The position numbers and the translations under genes were made by a program. The notes under the pieces were generated by a model, which saw only the letters and a program-made list of their open reading frames with translations, made no database searches and was not told where the DNA came from. DNA of 7,345 nt. It comes from Clostridia bacterium. GTDB taxonomy: Bacteria > Bacillota > Clostridia > Oscillospirales > UBA644. This document shows, in pieces, positions 1 through 5,396 of this stretch; position 1 is the first letter of the stretch; every line of letters begins with the position of its first letter. The stretch spans positions 1-7,345 of the forward strand of contig JAFPBP010000014.1 in the NCBI GenBank assembly GCA_017424085.1, given 5' to 3'.

Positions 1-23
1 AAAAGCGAGCGACGCACAAACGC

Positions 24-85
24 AAGCCTCCACCTCTTGGAGGGGGAGGGGGACCAAGCGCGAAGCGGTTGGTGGAAGGGGTAAA
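24..85 (+). repeat. Structured intergenic repeat, copy 1
   Basis: It shares its ends with copy 2: both begin AAGCCTCCACCTCTTGGAGG and end GGTGGAAGGGGTAAA. Two hairpins can be drawn. One is CCTCC/GGAGG near the 5' end. The other has ACCAA (53-57) pairing with TTGGT (69-73) and CGC (59-61) pairing with GCG (65-67) around a GAA loop. The flanks are conserved, but the second hairpin differs in sequence from copy 2 while keeping its fold. This is a dispersed non-coding repeat; its function is unknown. Confidence 0.75.
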
Positions 86-166
86 TACGGATCGCAAACA
101 TACTCTTACGCCGCTCAGGAGTTCCCTCTCGGATGGTAAAGCAAAAAATGAGTGCGGCACAAGGGT

Positions 167-230
167 AAGCCTCCACCTCTTGGAGGGGGAGGGGGACCGT
201 GCGCCGACGGCGCATGGTGGAAGGGGTAAA
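167..230 (+). repeat. Structured intergenic repeat, copy 2
   Basis: This is a direct repeat of copy 1 with the same 5' hairpin and the same 3' end. The central hairpin is different: TGCGCC (200-205) pairs with GGCGCA (209-214) around GAC, closed by ACC (196-198) and GGT (216-218). Replacement of both arms of the stem relative to copy 1 indicates that the fold, not the sequence, is kept. Confidence 0.75.
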
Positions 231-266
231 ACTCTGCCGTAAACTTACTAACTAGTAACTTAACGC

Positions 267-325
267 GGGTCAATCCCCTCAGTCACGGCGTACCGCCGTG
301 CCAGCTCCCCTTACTAATGGGAGCC
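267..325 (-). repeat. Related structured repeat, inverted copy
   Basis: Read on the minus strand it has the same plan as the two upstream copies: a hairpin GCTCCC/GGGAGC (304-309 with 319-324), then a compact 7-bp hairpin CACGGCG/CGCCGTG (284-290 with 294-300) around a three-base loop, then a G-rich end. Primary identity to copies 1 and 2 is low, so it is a different subfamily at best. It lies downstream of the AraC gene and would be transcribed with it if no terminator intervenes. Confidence 0.55.
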
Positions 326-430
326 TCCCGTCTGTGCATCAACTTTCTTTTTGCAGAATTCAAACGATTGCGCTTTCGACGGTGGAAAGTTAGTTTTGCG
401 TGGGATTGACCGCCGTCACCTTACCTTCTC

Positions 431-1261
431 TTACAGTCCGCGGCGGGCGCGTTCTTCCTTGCGGTAGCCGCCGGGAGTCTTGCCCAGGTGCTTGCGGAAA
501 ACGCGGGTGAAATAGGTCTGATCGTTAAAGCCGCAACGGCGCCCCACCTCGCCCACGCTCAGGTCGGTCTCCAAAAGCATCTTGCGGGCGTTTTCACAGC
601 GGATGGTGTTGAGGAATTCGATCATGGTCTGCCCCGTGTAGCGGCGGAATTCCCGCGCAAGATAGCTCTTGTTCCAGCCCTCATCCTTGGCAATGGTGTC
701 CAGAGAGAGCTCATTTTGGCTTTCGGAGCAGATCCGATAGATTACTTTCTTAATGGTAGAGTGAATGCGGGTCTCGCTCTTTTGAAAGACCTCTCCCCCG
801 CAATGATCCTGACAAAGCTTCACGATGATGTCCATGGCATCTCGGCGCAGCATCTGAACCTGATAGGGGGAATCCTCGTTCTTATAATTTTCTTCGAAAT
901 TCCGAAGCATCTGAAACAGCTCGGGGTCCTTGATGACGGGAGCGAAGGTCAGCTTATTGCTGTCCAGATAATTCTGCAAAAAGAAGGATCGGTCGATGAT
1001 CAGGCAGGCGTAATGCATGGAATCTCGGGAAAAGATATCGTGCATCTGCCCCGAATTGACCACGGCAATATCCCCCTCTTCCACGGGATAGCGATCCTCG
1101 TTCACGCGGACGAAGCCCTTTCCGCCCAAAATCATCAGGATCTCAATATTTTCATGCCAGTTGCAGATACAGCACAAATGCGTGCGAGAGCACCGGAAGG
1201 TATCGCAAAAAATAAAGGGGATCTCCGGTCGAGGCATCTTATGGGTCTCGTAAAGCTGCAT
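431..1261 (-). CDS. AraC-family transcriptional regulator
   Basis: This is a 276-aa DNA-binding regulator of usual AraC-family length. Residues about 34-95 form a cupin-type sensor domain (NWHENIEI, then VEEGDIAVVNSGQMH). Residues about 180-270 form the double helix-turn-helix domain: the first around SLDTIAKDEGWNKSYLAREF, the second around SVGEVGRRCGFNDQTYFTRVF, followed by the family-typical KTPGGYR. The frame is open further upstream to 1459, but the ATG at 1261 has AGGAG eight bases ahead and a promoter lies at 1335-1363, so translation must begin here. Five cysteines fall at 19, 24, 30, 31 and 33, just before the cupin strand, which is unusual. The gene is divergent from the 425-aa surface protein gene, and candidate AraC-type half-sites lie upstream of two surface genes and in this gene's own leader. 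Control of those genes is an inference; the ligand is unknown. Confidence 0.95.
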   Translation of the reverse strand: MQLYETHKMPRPEIPFIFCDTFRCSRTHLCCICNWHENIEILMILGGKGFVRVNEDRYPVEEGDIAVVNSGQMHDIFSRDSMHYACLIIDRSFFLQNYLDSNKLTFAPVIKDPELFQMLRNFEENYKNEDSPYQVQMLRRDAMDIIVKLCQDHCGGEVFQKSETRIHSTIKKVIYRICSESQNELSLDTIAKDEGWNKSYLAREFRRYTGQTMIEFLNTIRCENARKMLLETDLSVGEVGRRCGFNDQTYFTRVFRKHLGKTPGGYRKEERARRGL

Positions 1262-1269
1262 AAATCCTG

Positions 1270-1274
1270 CTCCT
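1270..1274 (-). promoter_or_regulatory. Ribosome binding site of the AraC gene
   Basis: AGGAG on the minus strand lies eight bases from the ATG at 1261. It decides the start: upstream in-frame ATGs have no such site, and one of them overlaps this one. Confidence 0.85.
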
Positions 1275-1279
1275 ATCAT

Positions 1280-1294
1280 CAATATAATCCGAAA
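1280..1294 (+). promoter_or_regulatory. Candidate regulator half-site in the AraC leader
   Basis: CAATATAATCCGAAA matches 13 of 15 bases of the first half-site upstream of the next gene (1417-1431). It lies between the AraC promoter and its start codon, six bases beyond the ribosome binding site. A protein bound here would obstruct transcription or cover the start region, which would suit negative autoregulation. No second half-site is seen 21 bp away, so binding here would be by a single half-site or with a distant partner. It is inferred from similarity only. Confidence 0.4.
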
Positions 1295-1334
1295 TTGGGC
1301 TGCCGTTTCGCCAAAGCAACGGCTTGTTTTCTCT

Positions 1335-1363
1335 ATTATACCATATTCTAATAGGAAAATCAA
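1335..1363 (-). promoter_or_regulatory. SigmaA-type promoter of the AraC gene
   Basis: On the minus strand, TTGATT (1358-1363) and a perfect TATAAT (1335-1340) are separated by 17 bp. Transcription should start near 1328, leaving a leader of about 67 bases before the ATG at 1261. The leader contains a GCCGTT/AACGGC inverted pair and the half-site at 1280-1294. Confidence 0.75.
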
Positions 1364-1416
1364 CCCCCAAAGGTCGGTTTTTTTTCGATTCCGGCGCCCT
1401 CTCCCGCACATCAGAG

Positions 1417-1448
1417 CAATATCGTCCGAAAGCAAGTCAATCTTGTCT
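1417..1448 (+). promoter_or_regulatory. Candidate AraC-type operator, surface gene 1
   Basis: Two direct half-sites, CAATATCGTCC (1417-1427) and CAATCTTGTCT (1438-1448), start 21 bp apart, two helical turns, and the second ends one base before the -35. The 36 bases 1417-1452 match 3024-3059, upstream of the 710-aa gene, at 28 positions with no gaps. Direct repeats 21 bp apart abutting the -35 are the layout of activating sites for AraC-family proteins (as at araI1-I2). The AraC gene is divergently transcribed from the same region. Confidence 0.6.
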
Positions 1449-1449
1449 C

Positions 1450-1478
1450 TTGAATTCAAAAGGCGTTTCCTGTATCAT
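1450..1478 (+). promoter_or_regulatory. Promoter of the 425-aa surface protein gene
   Basis: TTGAAT (1450-1455) and TATCAT (1473-1478) are separated by 17 bp. The -35 is weak (4 of 6) and lies within the palindrome TTGAATTCAA, directly after the second operator half-site, consistent with a promoter needing activation. The leader is roughly 40 bases. Confidence 0.6.
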
Positions 1479-1510
1479 TATAGTACAAAGAGCATCACGC
1501 TCAATAAAAA

Positions 1511-1516
1511 AAGGAG
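1511..1516 (+). promoter_or_regulatory. Ribosome binding site fixing the 1525 start
   Basis: AAGGAG lies eight bases before the ATG at 1525. The frame is open upstream to 1324, but that part overlaps the promoter and operator, and only the 1525 start places a signal peptide at the N-terminus. Confidence 0.85.
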
Positions 1517-1524
1517 ACATCACC

Positions 1525-2802
1525 ATGAAAAAGACTCTCACTCTCGTTCTGATCCTTTCTCTGGTTCTCGGTCTGTTTGTGGCTTTCCCCGCATTTGCCG
1601 CAGAAGCAGAGACCGTAACTGCTGAGTGGAAGCCCGGTCAGTTCTATGATGAGGCTGAACCCGTTGCTCACCCCAAGCGTTACTACACCGTTATCCCCTG
1701 CAAGGAAGGCGACGTATTTGAATTCGACGCTTCCTCCGGTAACTGGAGCGGCTGGATGTATCCCGCTGACGACAACGGCGCTATCAGCGCTAGTGTTTAC
1801 TACGAACTGAAGCTCGGCCAGAAGCTCACCTACACCGTTAAGGCTGAAGACGGCAAAATGCCCACCAAGCTGAGACTGACCGTTTTCACCAAGGATAAGG
1901 TTGACATCACCGAGGACATCTGGAAGACCTTCGACGTGAAGATCACCAAGACCGCTGCTGTTGTTAAAGAGCCCTACAGAGGCGCTGAGCTGACCCTGGA
2001 TTGGAAGGGCGGCGCTTTCTACCACACCGCTGAACCCAACACCGCTCTTGCCACCACCCGCAAGTACGACGTCATTCCCTGCGCTGAAGGCGACGTAATC
2101 TCTGTTGTTTCTCCCTCCAACGGTTGGAAGGTTTGGATCTACCCCGCTGATGCCAACGGCTCCATCGAAGGCAAGTACTACGGTCTGGCGAACGGCGACA
2201 CCTACACCGTTGAAGCTATCAACGGTAAGATGCCCACCGCGCTGAGAATTACCACTCACCTCCAGCCCGATGCCGTTATCGCTGACGATGCTTGGGCTGC
2301 TCGCGACCTGAAGATCTTCAAGAAGTCCTTCAACGCTCTGGATCTTGAGTGGGCTGGCGGCGCTTTCTACAACACCGCTGAACCCAACACCGGTCTTGCC
2401 ACCACCCGTAAGTACGTTGTTCTTCCCTGCACCGAAGGCGAAACCATCAAGGTTGTTGCTCCCTCCAACGGTTGGAAGGTTTGGATCTACCCCGCTGACG
2501 AGAACGGCTCCATCGAAGGCAAGTACTACGGTCTGGAGAACGGCGGCACCTACACTGTTGAAGCTATCAACGGTAAGATGCCCACCGCTCTGAGAATTAC
2601 CACTCACCTCCAGCCCGATGCCGTTATCGCTGACGATGCTTGGGCTGCTCGCGACCTGGTAATCCTGTCTGACCGTGTTATCGAAGAAGAACCCCCCGCA
2701 ACCTCTGACGCTTCCACCGTGGCTCTGGCTCTGACTGCCTTCGCTGCTCTGGCTGTCGTTACCGGCGTTGTTGTTCTTCGCAAGCGCACCGTTCGCGGCT
2801 AA
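1525..2802 (+). CDS. Surface protein with three repeated modules
   Basis: This is a secreted, envelope-attached protein of 425 aa with no enzyme domain. A signal peptide (MKKTLT, hydrophobic core) should be cut after AFA at residue 25. Three modules of about 115 aa begin near Trp35, Trp160 and Trp276. Each runs W-x2-G-x-F-Y, then a Tyr/Arg stretch ending in [IL]PCxEG, a W-x(3-4)-YPAD-x-[ND]-G motif, Y-T-V, GKMPTxLR[IL]T and finally DxW. This suggests a beta-sandwich binding module resembling carbohydrate- or phage-fibre-type domains, but I cannot assign a family. The same module occurs in the next two genes ahead of a catalytic domain. The C-terminus has PATSD (391-395), a hydrophobic segment (about 398-418) and RKR, the shape of a sortase signal with a non-standard motif; otherwise it is a plain membrane anchor. 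Heavy use of GCT and GTT codons suggests high expression. Each module keeps just one cysteine. Confidence 0.93.
   Translation: MKKTLTLVLILSLVLGLFVAFPAFAAEAETVTAEWKPGQFYDEAEPVAHPKRYYTVIPCKEGDVFEFDASSGNWSGWMYPADDNGAISASVYYELKLGQKLTYTVKAEDGKMPTKLRLTVFTKDKVDITEDIWKTFDVKITKTAAVVKEPYRGAELTLDWKGGAFYHTAEPNTALATTRKYDVIPCAEGDVISVVSPSNGWKVWIYPADANGSIEGKYYGLANGDTYTVEAINGKMPTALRITTHLQPDAVIADDAWAARDLKIFKKSFNALDLEWAGGAFYNTAEPNTGLATTRKYVVLPCTEGETIKVVAPSNGWKVWIYPADENGSIEGKYYGLENGGTYTVEAINGKMPTALRITTHLQPDAVIADDAWAARDLVILSDRVIEEEPPATSDASTVALALTAFAALAVVTGVVVLRKRTVRG
1993..2322 (+). repeat. Internal DNA repeat, second module
   Basis: This pairs with 2341-2670 at a constant 348-bp offset. Positions 2113-2150 are identical to 2461-2498, and 2209-2310 differ from 2557-2658 at one base (GCG versus GCT, both Ala). 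Synonymous positions are conserved, so the two modules were duplicated or homogenised recently. The first module (from about 1621) is much more diverged. Confidence 0.9.
2341..2670 (+). repeat. Internal DNA repeat, third module
   Basis: This is the partner of the repeat 348 bp upstream. The differences cluster in the first third, which encodes the strands around the LPC motif; the C-terminal half is almost unchanged. Confidence 0.9.
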
Positions 2803-2854
2803 TTCCCGCCGAACCGCTCCGAATTCTCGGGGCATGCGTTTCAGGTAAAAATTC

Positions 2855-2890
2855 AAAACGGAGACGCCGAAACGGTGTCTCCGTTTTTTT
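2855..2890 (+). terminator. Intrinsic terminator of the 425-aa gene
   Basis: A 14-bp stem with one G-T wobble (2855-2868 with 2874-2887) closes a GAAAC loop and runs into seven T (2884-2890). It lies about 50 bases after the stop codon and insulates this gene from the next one. Confidence 0.9.
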
Positions 2891-2901
2891 CAGTTCAAGC
2901 A

Positions 2902-2934
2902 AGGCGGTGCTTCTGCGAGCGCCGCCTCTTTTTC
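2902..2934 (+). terminator. Second, tandem terminator hairpin
   Basis: AGGCGGTGCT (2902-2911) pairs with AGCGCCGCCT (2918-2927), one wobble, loop TCTGCG, followed by CTTTTTC. It follows the first terminator by 11 bases and probably serves as a back-up. The remaining gene-free sequence up to 3023 shows only a weak GCGG/CCGC hairpin (2951-2964). Confidence 0.65.
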
Positions 2935-3023
2935 ATTTCCCGATGGAAGAGCGGCAAAAACCGCGTTTTATAGAATAATCCGAAGAACGCCGACCCTTTT
3001 GTGGCATATTTGTCCGTTTTAAT

Positions 3024-3055
3024 CAATATTGTCCTAAGGATAGGCAATATTCTCT
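3024..3055 (+). promoter_or_regulatory. Candidate AraC-type operator, surface gene 2
   Basis: CAATATTGTCC (3024-3034) and CAATATTCTCT (3045-3055) start 21 bp apart, and the second ends one base before the -35. Spacing to the -35 and -10 is the same as upstream of the 425-aa gene. Because AATATT is its own complement, the block can also be read as an inverted repeat (3025-3036 with 3041-3051, one bulged T). The direct-repeat reading is preferred because only that arrangement is shared by both operators. Confidence 0.6.
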
Positions 3056-3056
3056 C

Positions 3057-3085
3057 TTGCTTTATTTTCGTGACTCATGTATGAT
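3057..3085 (+). promoter_or_regulatory. Promoter of the 710-aa EEP gene
   Basis: TTGCTT (3057-3062) and TATGAT (3080-3085) have 17-bp spacing. The -35 is poor and the -10 good, again the pattern of an activator-dependent promoter. The leader is about 45 bases, ending in AAAGGAG (3121-3127) eight bases before the ATG. Confidence 0.6.
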
Positions 3086-3135
3086 ATTACTATGGGGTAT
3101 AAGAGCCCCAATATTCAAAAAAAGGAGTAAGCCTT

Positions 3136-5268
3136 ATGAAAAAACTTTTGGCATTAACCCTGCTTGCGGTTCTTTGCATGGGATTGATCCCCGCGTTCCC
3201 CATCGTGGCAAACGAGACCGCCGCACCCGCAACCGACCTGTTCGCAGAAGCAACCTGGGAAAAGGGATCCTTCTACGATAAGCCCGAGCCCAACACGGGT
3301 CACGCAGAAACCCGCAGATATACCACCATCCCCTGTAAGGAAGGCGAAACCTACACCTTCAAGTTCCCCTCCACCAACTGGAGACTTTACCTCTATCCCG
3401 CTGACGCCGACGGCTCCATCAACGGCGACTGGGTCGAGCTGAAGGACGGCTTGGAATACTCGGTCACCGCCATCAACGGCAGAATGCCCTCCGTTCTGCG
3501 CATCACCGCCTGCCCCAACCCTGACGGAAAGATCACCGATGATATGTGGGCGAAGTTCGACGTGCAGTGCTACCGCACCGTAGTCGAGCTGAACCTTTTT
3601 GCCAGCGCAACTTGGAATAAGGGTGCTTTCTATCACACCGAAACCCCCAACACCGCTCTTGCAGAGACCCGCAGATACACCACCATCCCCTGCAAGGAGG
3701 GCGACGTATATTCCTTCAAGTTCAACAGTAAAAACTGGAATCCCTACCTCTATCCCGCCGATGAAAACGGCTCCATCGATGGTATCTACGTTCAGATTAC
3801 GGATGGAATGGAATACCAGGTCAAAGCCATCAACGGCAGAGTTCCCACCACCCTGAGAATCACCGTCTGCCCCACCCCCGACGGCGTGATCTCCGACGAT
3901 ATGTGGGCGAAGTTCGACGTGGACTGCCGTCTGGCGAAGACCAACGTCAGCGCCGGAGTTACTGACTACAACCTGTTCCGCACGGCTGACTGGCAGCTGG
4001 GCTCCTACTACGGCAACGCCGTCCACGGTGGACAGGACCGCCGTTACGCCATCTTCCCCTGCGAAAAGAACGATACCTTCACCTTTGACTTCGGCAACAA
4101 GGACTTCGGTCTTTGGGTCTACTATTACGATAAGAACGGCGAAATCACCGACTTCGGCTATACTACCGTAACCGAGACCACCGAGGTCCGCATCACCGAG
4201 AAGAACGGAAAGGTTCCCTCCGAGCTGCGCATCTCCGTTTATCCCATCGCAGGCGGAAACATTTCGGAGGACATGTGGAAAGAAAAATTCCAGATCTCCT
4301 GCACCCGTGAAACCAACCACATCAAGGTCGCTACCATGAACTACGGTCTGTGGAACGACGGCGGCACCAAGTACGTGCCCGATAACAAGGTGGAAGAGGT
4401 CCTCGCCAAGTGGAAGGATATGCTGGACACGCACGACGTTGACATCCTCTGCGGACAGGAATGGCTGCAGTTCTTTGACCGCAGCAACAAGGTCGCCGCA
4501 GAAGACGCTCTGTTTGCCTACAAATATAAGTACCAGTTCTCCACCTCCGCCGGATTTGGTAAGAACCTGGTCTCCAAGCTCCCCGTAACCGACTTCCAGG
4601 TCATTCCCCACACCAAGAACACCTCCCGCATGTACACCAAGGCGTACACCGAGATCAACGGAAAGCGCGTTTGCCTGATCAACGCTCACCTCTCCATCGA
4701 AACCGACTTCTACGCCAACCGTAAGGCTGAATACGACGATCTGCTGAAGGTTATGAAGGAGGAAGAATACGTCATCGTCTTCGGTGACTTCAATGCCTAC
4801 ACCGGCATGGAGTTCCGCACCTTCACTCAGGCAGGCTACGTTCTTGCCAACTGCGGTAAGTTCGGCGTGTTCGACACCTGGACCAACTTCGATAAGCCCT
4901 CTTCTTGGGGCAACAAGGCGATCGACAACATCATCGTCAGCCCCAACATTGAGATCCTCAGCGTAGTCTGCGACCGCAGAGACCTGAGCGACCATAACAT
5001 GCTGGTTGCCGAGCTTCTGCTTCTGGACGAGGTTCCCTCCGAGACCGAGGATAACACCGACACCTCCACGGATGCCTCCACCACCGATACCGTGACCGAC
5101 ACCGTAACCAACGACACCTCCGTTCCCGCTACCGGTACGGAAGGTCCCGACGACAACGATAACTCCAAGAGCGTTCTCCCCATCGTGGTGACCGTTGGCG
5201 TTGTGGTTGTTGCCGCTGCTGTTCTTTGCGTATTCCTGTTCCGTAAGAAGGGCGCAGCAACCAAATAA
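3136..5268 (+). CDS. Surface EEP-family enzyme, long form
   Basis: This is a secreted, membrane-anchored 710-aa protein. The signal peptide is probably cut after IVA (residue 25). Two modules of the shared ~115-aa type begin near Trp41 and Trp160. A diverged third (near Trp286, about 281-395) has DFGLWVYYYD in place of the W...YPAD motif. The endonuclease/exonuclease/phosphatase domain spans about 396-632 with a complete catalytic set: Asn402 (MNYGLW), Glu442 (GQEW), His518 (NAHL), Asp551 and Asn553 (FGDFN), Asp597 (AIDN), Asp619-His620 (LSDHN). The family includes DNase I, sphingomyelinases and inositol-phosphate phosphatases: metal-dependent cleavage of phosphodiester or phosphate bonds. 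The substrate cannot be read here. A Thr/Asp/Ser-rich stalk (about 632-678) leads to a membrane segment (680-702) and an RKK tail, so the enzyme should face outward. The modules carry regularly placed cysteines (IPC, then CP, then a terminal C) that could form disulfides. The gene sits behind an operator like that of the 425-aa gene. Confidence 0.93.
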   Translation: MKKLLALTLLAVLCMGLIPAFPIVANETAAPATDLFAEATWEKGSFYDKPEPNTGHAETRRYTTIPCKEGETYTFKFPSTNWRLYLYPADADGSINGDWVELKDGLEYSVTAINGRMPSVLRITACPNPDGKITDDMWAKFDVQCYRTVVELNLFASATWNKGAFYHTETPNTALAETRRYTTIPCKEGDVYSFKFNSKNWNPYLYPADENGSIDGIYVQITDGMEYQVKAINGRVPTTLRITVCPTPDGVISDDMWAKFDVDCRLAKTNVSAGVTDYNLFRTADWQLGSYYGNAVHGGQDRRYAIFPCEKNDTFTFDFGNKDFGLWVYYYDKNGEITDFGYTTVTETTEVRITEKNGKVPSELRISVYPIAGGNISEDMWKEKFQISCTRETNHIKVATMNYGLWNDGGTKYVPDNKVEEVLAKWKDMLDTHDVDILCGQEWLQFFDRSNKVAAEDALFAYKYKYQFSTSAGFGKNLVSKLPVTDFQVIPHTKNTSRMYTKAYTEINGKRVCLINAHLSIETDFYANRKAEYDDLLKVMKEEEYVIVFGDFNAYTGMEFRTFTQAGYVLANCGKFGVFDTWTNFDKPSSWGNKAIDNIIVSPNIEILSVVCDRRDLSDHNMLVAELLLLDEVPSETEDNTDTSTDASTTDTVTDTVTNDTSVPATGTEGPDDNDNSKSVLPIVVTVGVVVVAAAVLCVFLFRKKGAATK

Positions 5269-5327
5269 GTACATTCCCCCATTGCGAGTGTTTACACTTT
5301 GAGGTTTGCTCCTCAAAAAAAGAAGCG

Positions 5328-5359
5328 AAAACCGATCGGTGTCACGCCGATCGGTTTTT
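5328..5359 (+). terminator. Terminator between the two EEP genes
   Basis: A perfect 12-bp stem AAAACCGATCGG (5328-5339) with CCGATCGGTTTT (5347-5358), extendable by two pairs inside the loop, ends in five T. It lies 59 bases after the stop of the 710-aa gene and 37 bases before the next ATG. A smaller hairpin TTTGAGG/CCTCAAA (5298-5304 with 5311-5317) precedes it. No convincing -35/-10 pair is seen between 5269 and 5396. Confidence 0.88.
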
Positions 5360-5382
5360 GTCCTTCGCCAAAAAAAACAAAA

Positions 5383-5388
5383 AGGTGA
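5383..5388 (+). promoter_or_regulatory. Ribosome binding site fixing the 5397 start
   Basis: AGGTGA lies eight bases before the ATG at 5397. The longer in-frame start, TTG at 5358, is inside the T-tract of the preceding terminator and would add 13 charged residues ahead of the signal peptide. Confidence 0.8.
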
Positions 5389-5396
5389 GATCTCTT

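Larger units (their letters stand above)
1..430. other. Gene-free flank with structured repeats
   Basis: I see no convincing coding frame, RNA gene or terminator here. The stretch lies downstream of the minus-strand AraC gene and holds three copies of a structured repeat, listed separately. The sequence between copies (86-166, 231-266 and 326-430) shows no feature I recognise. No T-rich intrinsic terminator for the AraC gene is visible on the minus strand below position 431, so the inverted repeat copy at 267-325 may be the only strong structure its transcript meets. Confidence 0.6.

Noticed and set aside
268..411. 10-bp inverted pair GGTCAATCCC / GGGATTGACC as ends of a small transposon
   Set aside because: The arms are short and no target duplication or continuing similarity is seen; one arm is part of the structured repeat at 267-325.
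488..1351. Plus-strand open frame opposite the AraC gene
   Set aside because: It lacks a ribosome site and domain motifs; the minus-strand frame has a full AraC architecture, a promoter and a ribosome site.
1262..1459. N-terminal extension of the AraC protein to 1459
   Set aside because: It would run through the AraC promoter and the leader and add no recognisable domain; the ATG at 1261 has AGGAG at the right distance.
1501..2856. Long minus-strand open frames (1501-2856, 3154-5316, 5409-6878) opposite the surface genes
   Set aside because: They mirror the plus-strand genes almost end to end, have glycine/valine-rich low-complexity translations with no domain motif, and arise because the sense genes avoid the codons that give antisense stops.
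3025..3051. Inverted repeat AATATTG...CAATATT as a hairpin or terminator
   Set aside because: It lies upstream of the promoter, has no T-tract, and the matching block at 1417 preserves only the direct-repeat arrangement.
3157..3180. Lipobox in the signal peptides of the EEP proteins (AVLC)
   Set aside because: Leu at the position before Cys does not fit the usual small residue, and a good signal peptidase I site lies further on.
5119..5139. VPATG in the stalk of the 710-aa protein as an LPxTG-like sortase site
   Set aside because: It lies more than 20 residues before the hydrophobic segment, with acidic residues between; sorting motifs normally sit right next to that segment.
5358..5396. 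TTG start at 5358 for the short EEP gene
   Set aside because: The codon lies in the T-tract of the preceding terminator, and the added residues would spoil the signal peptide.
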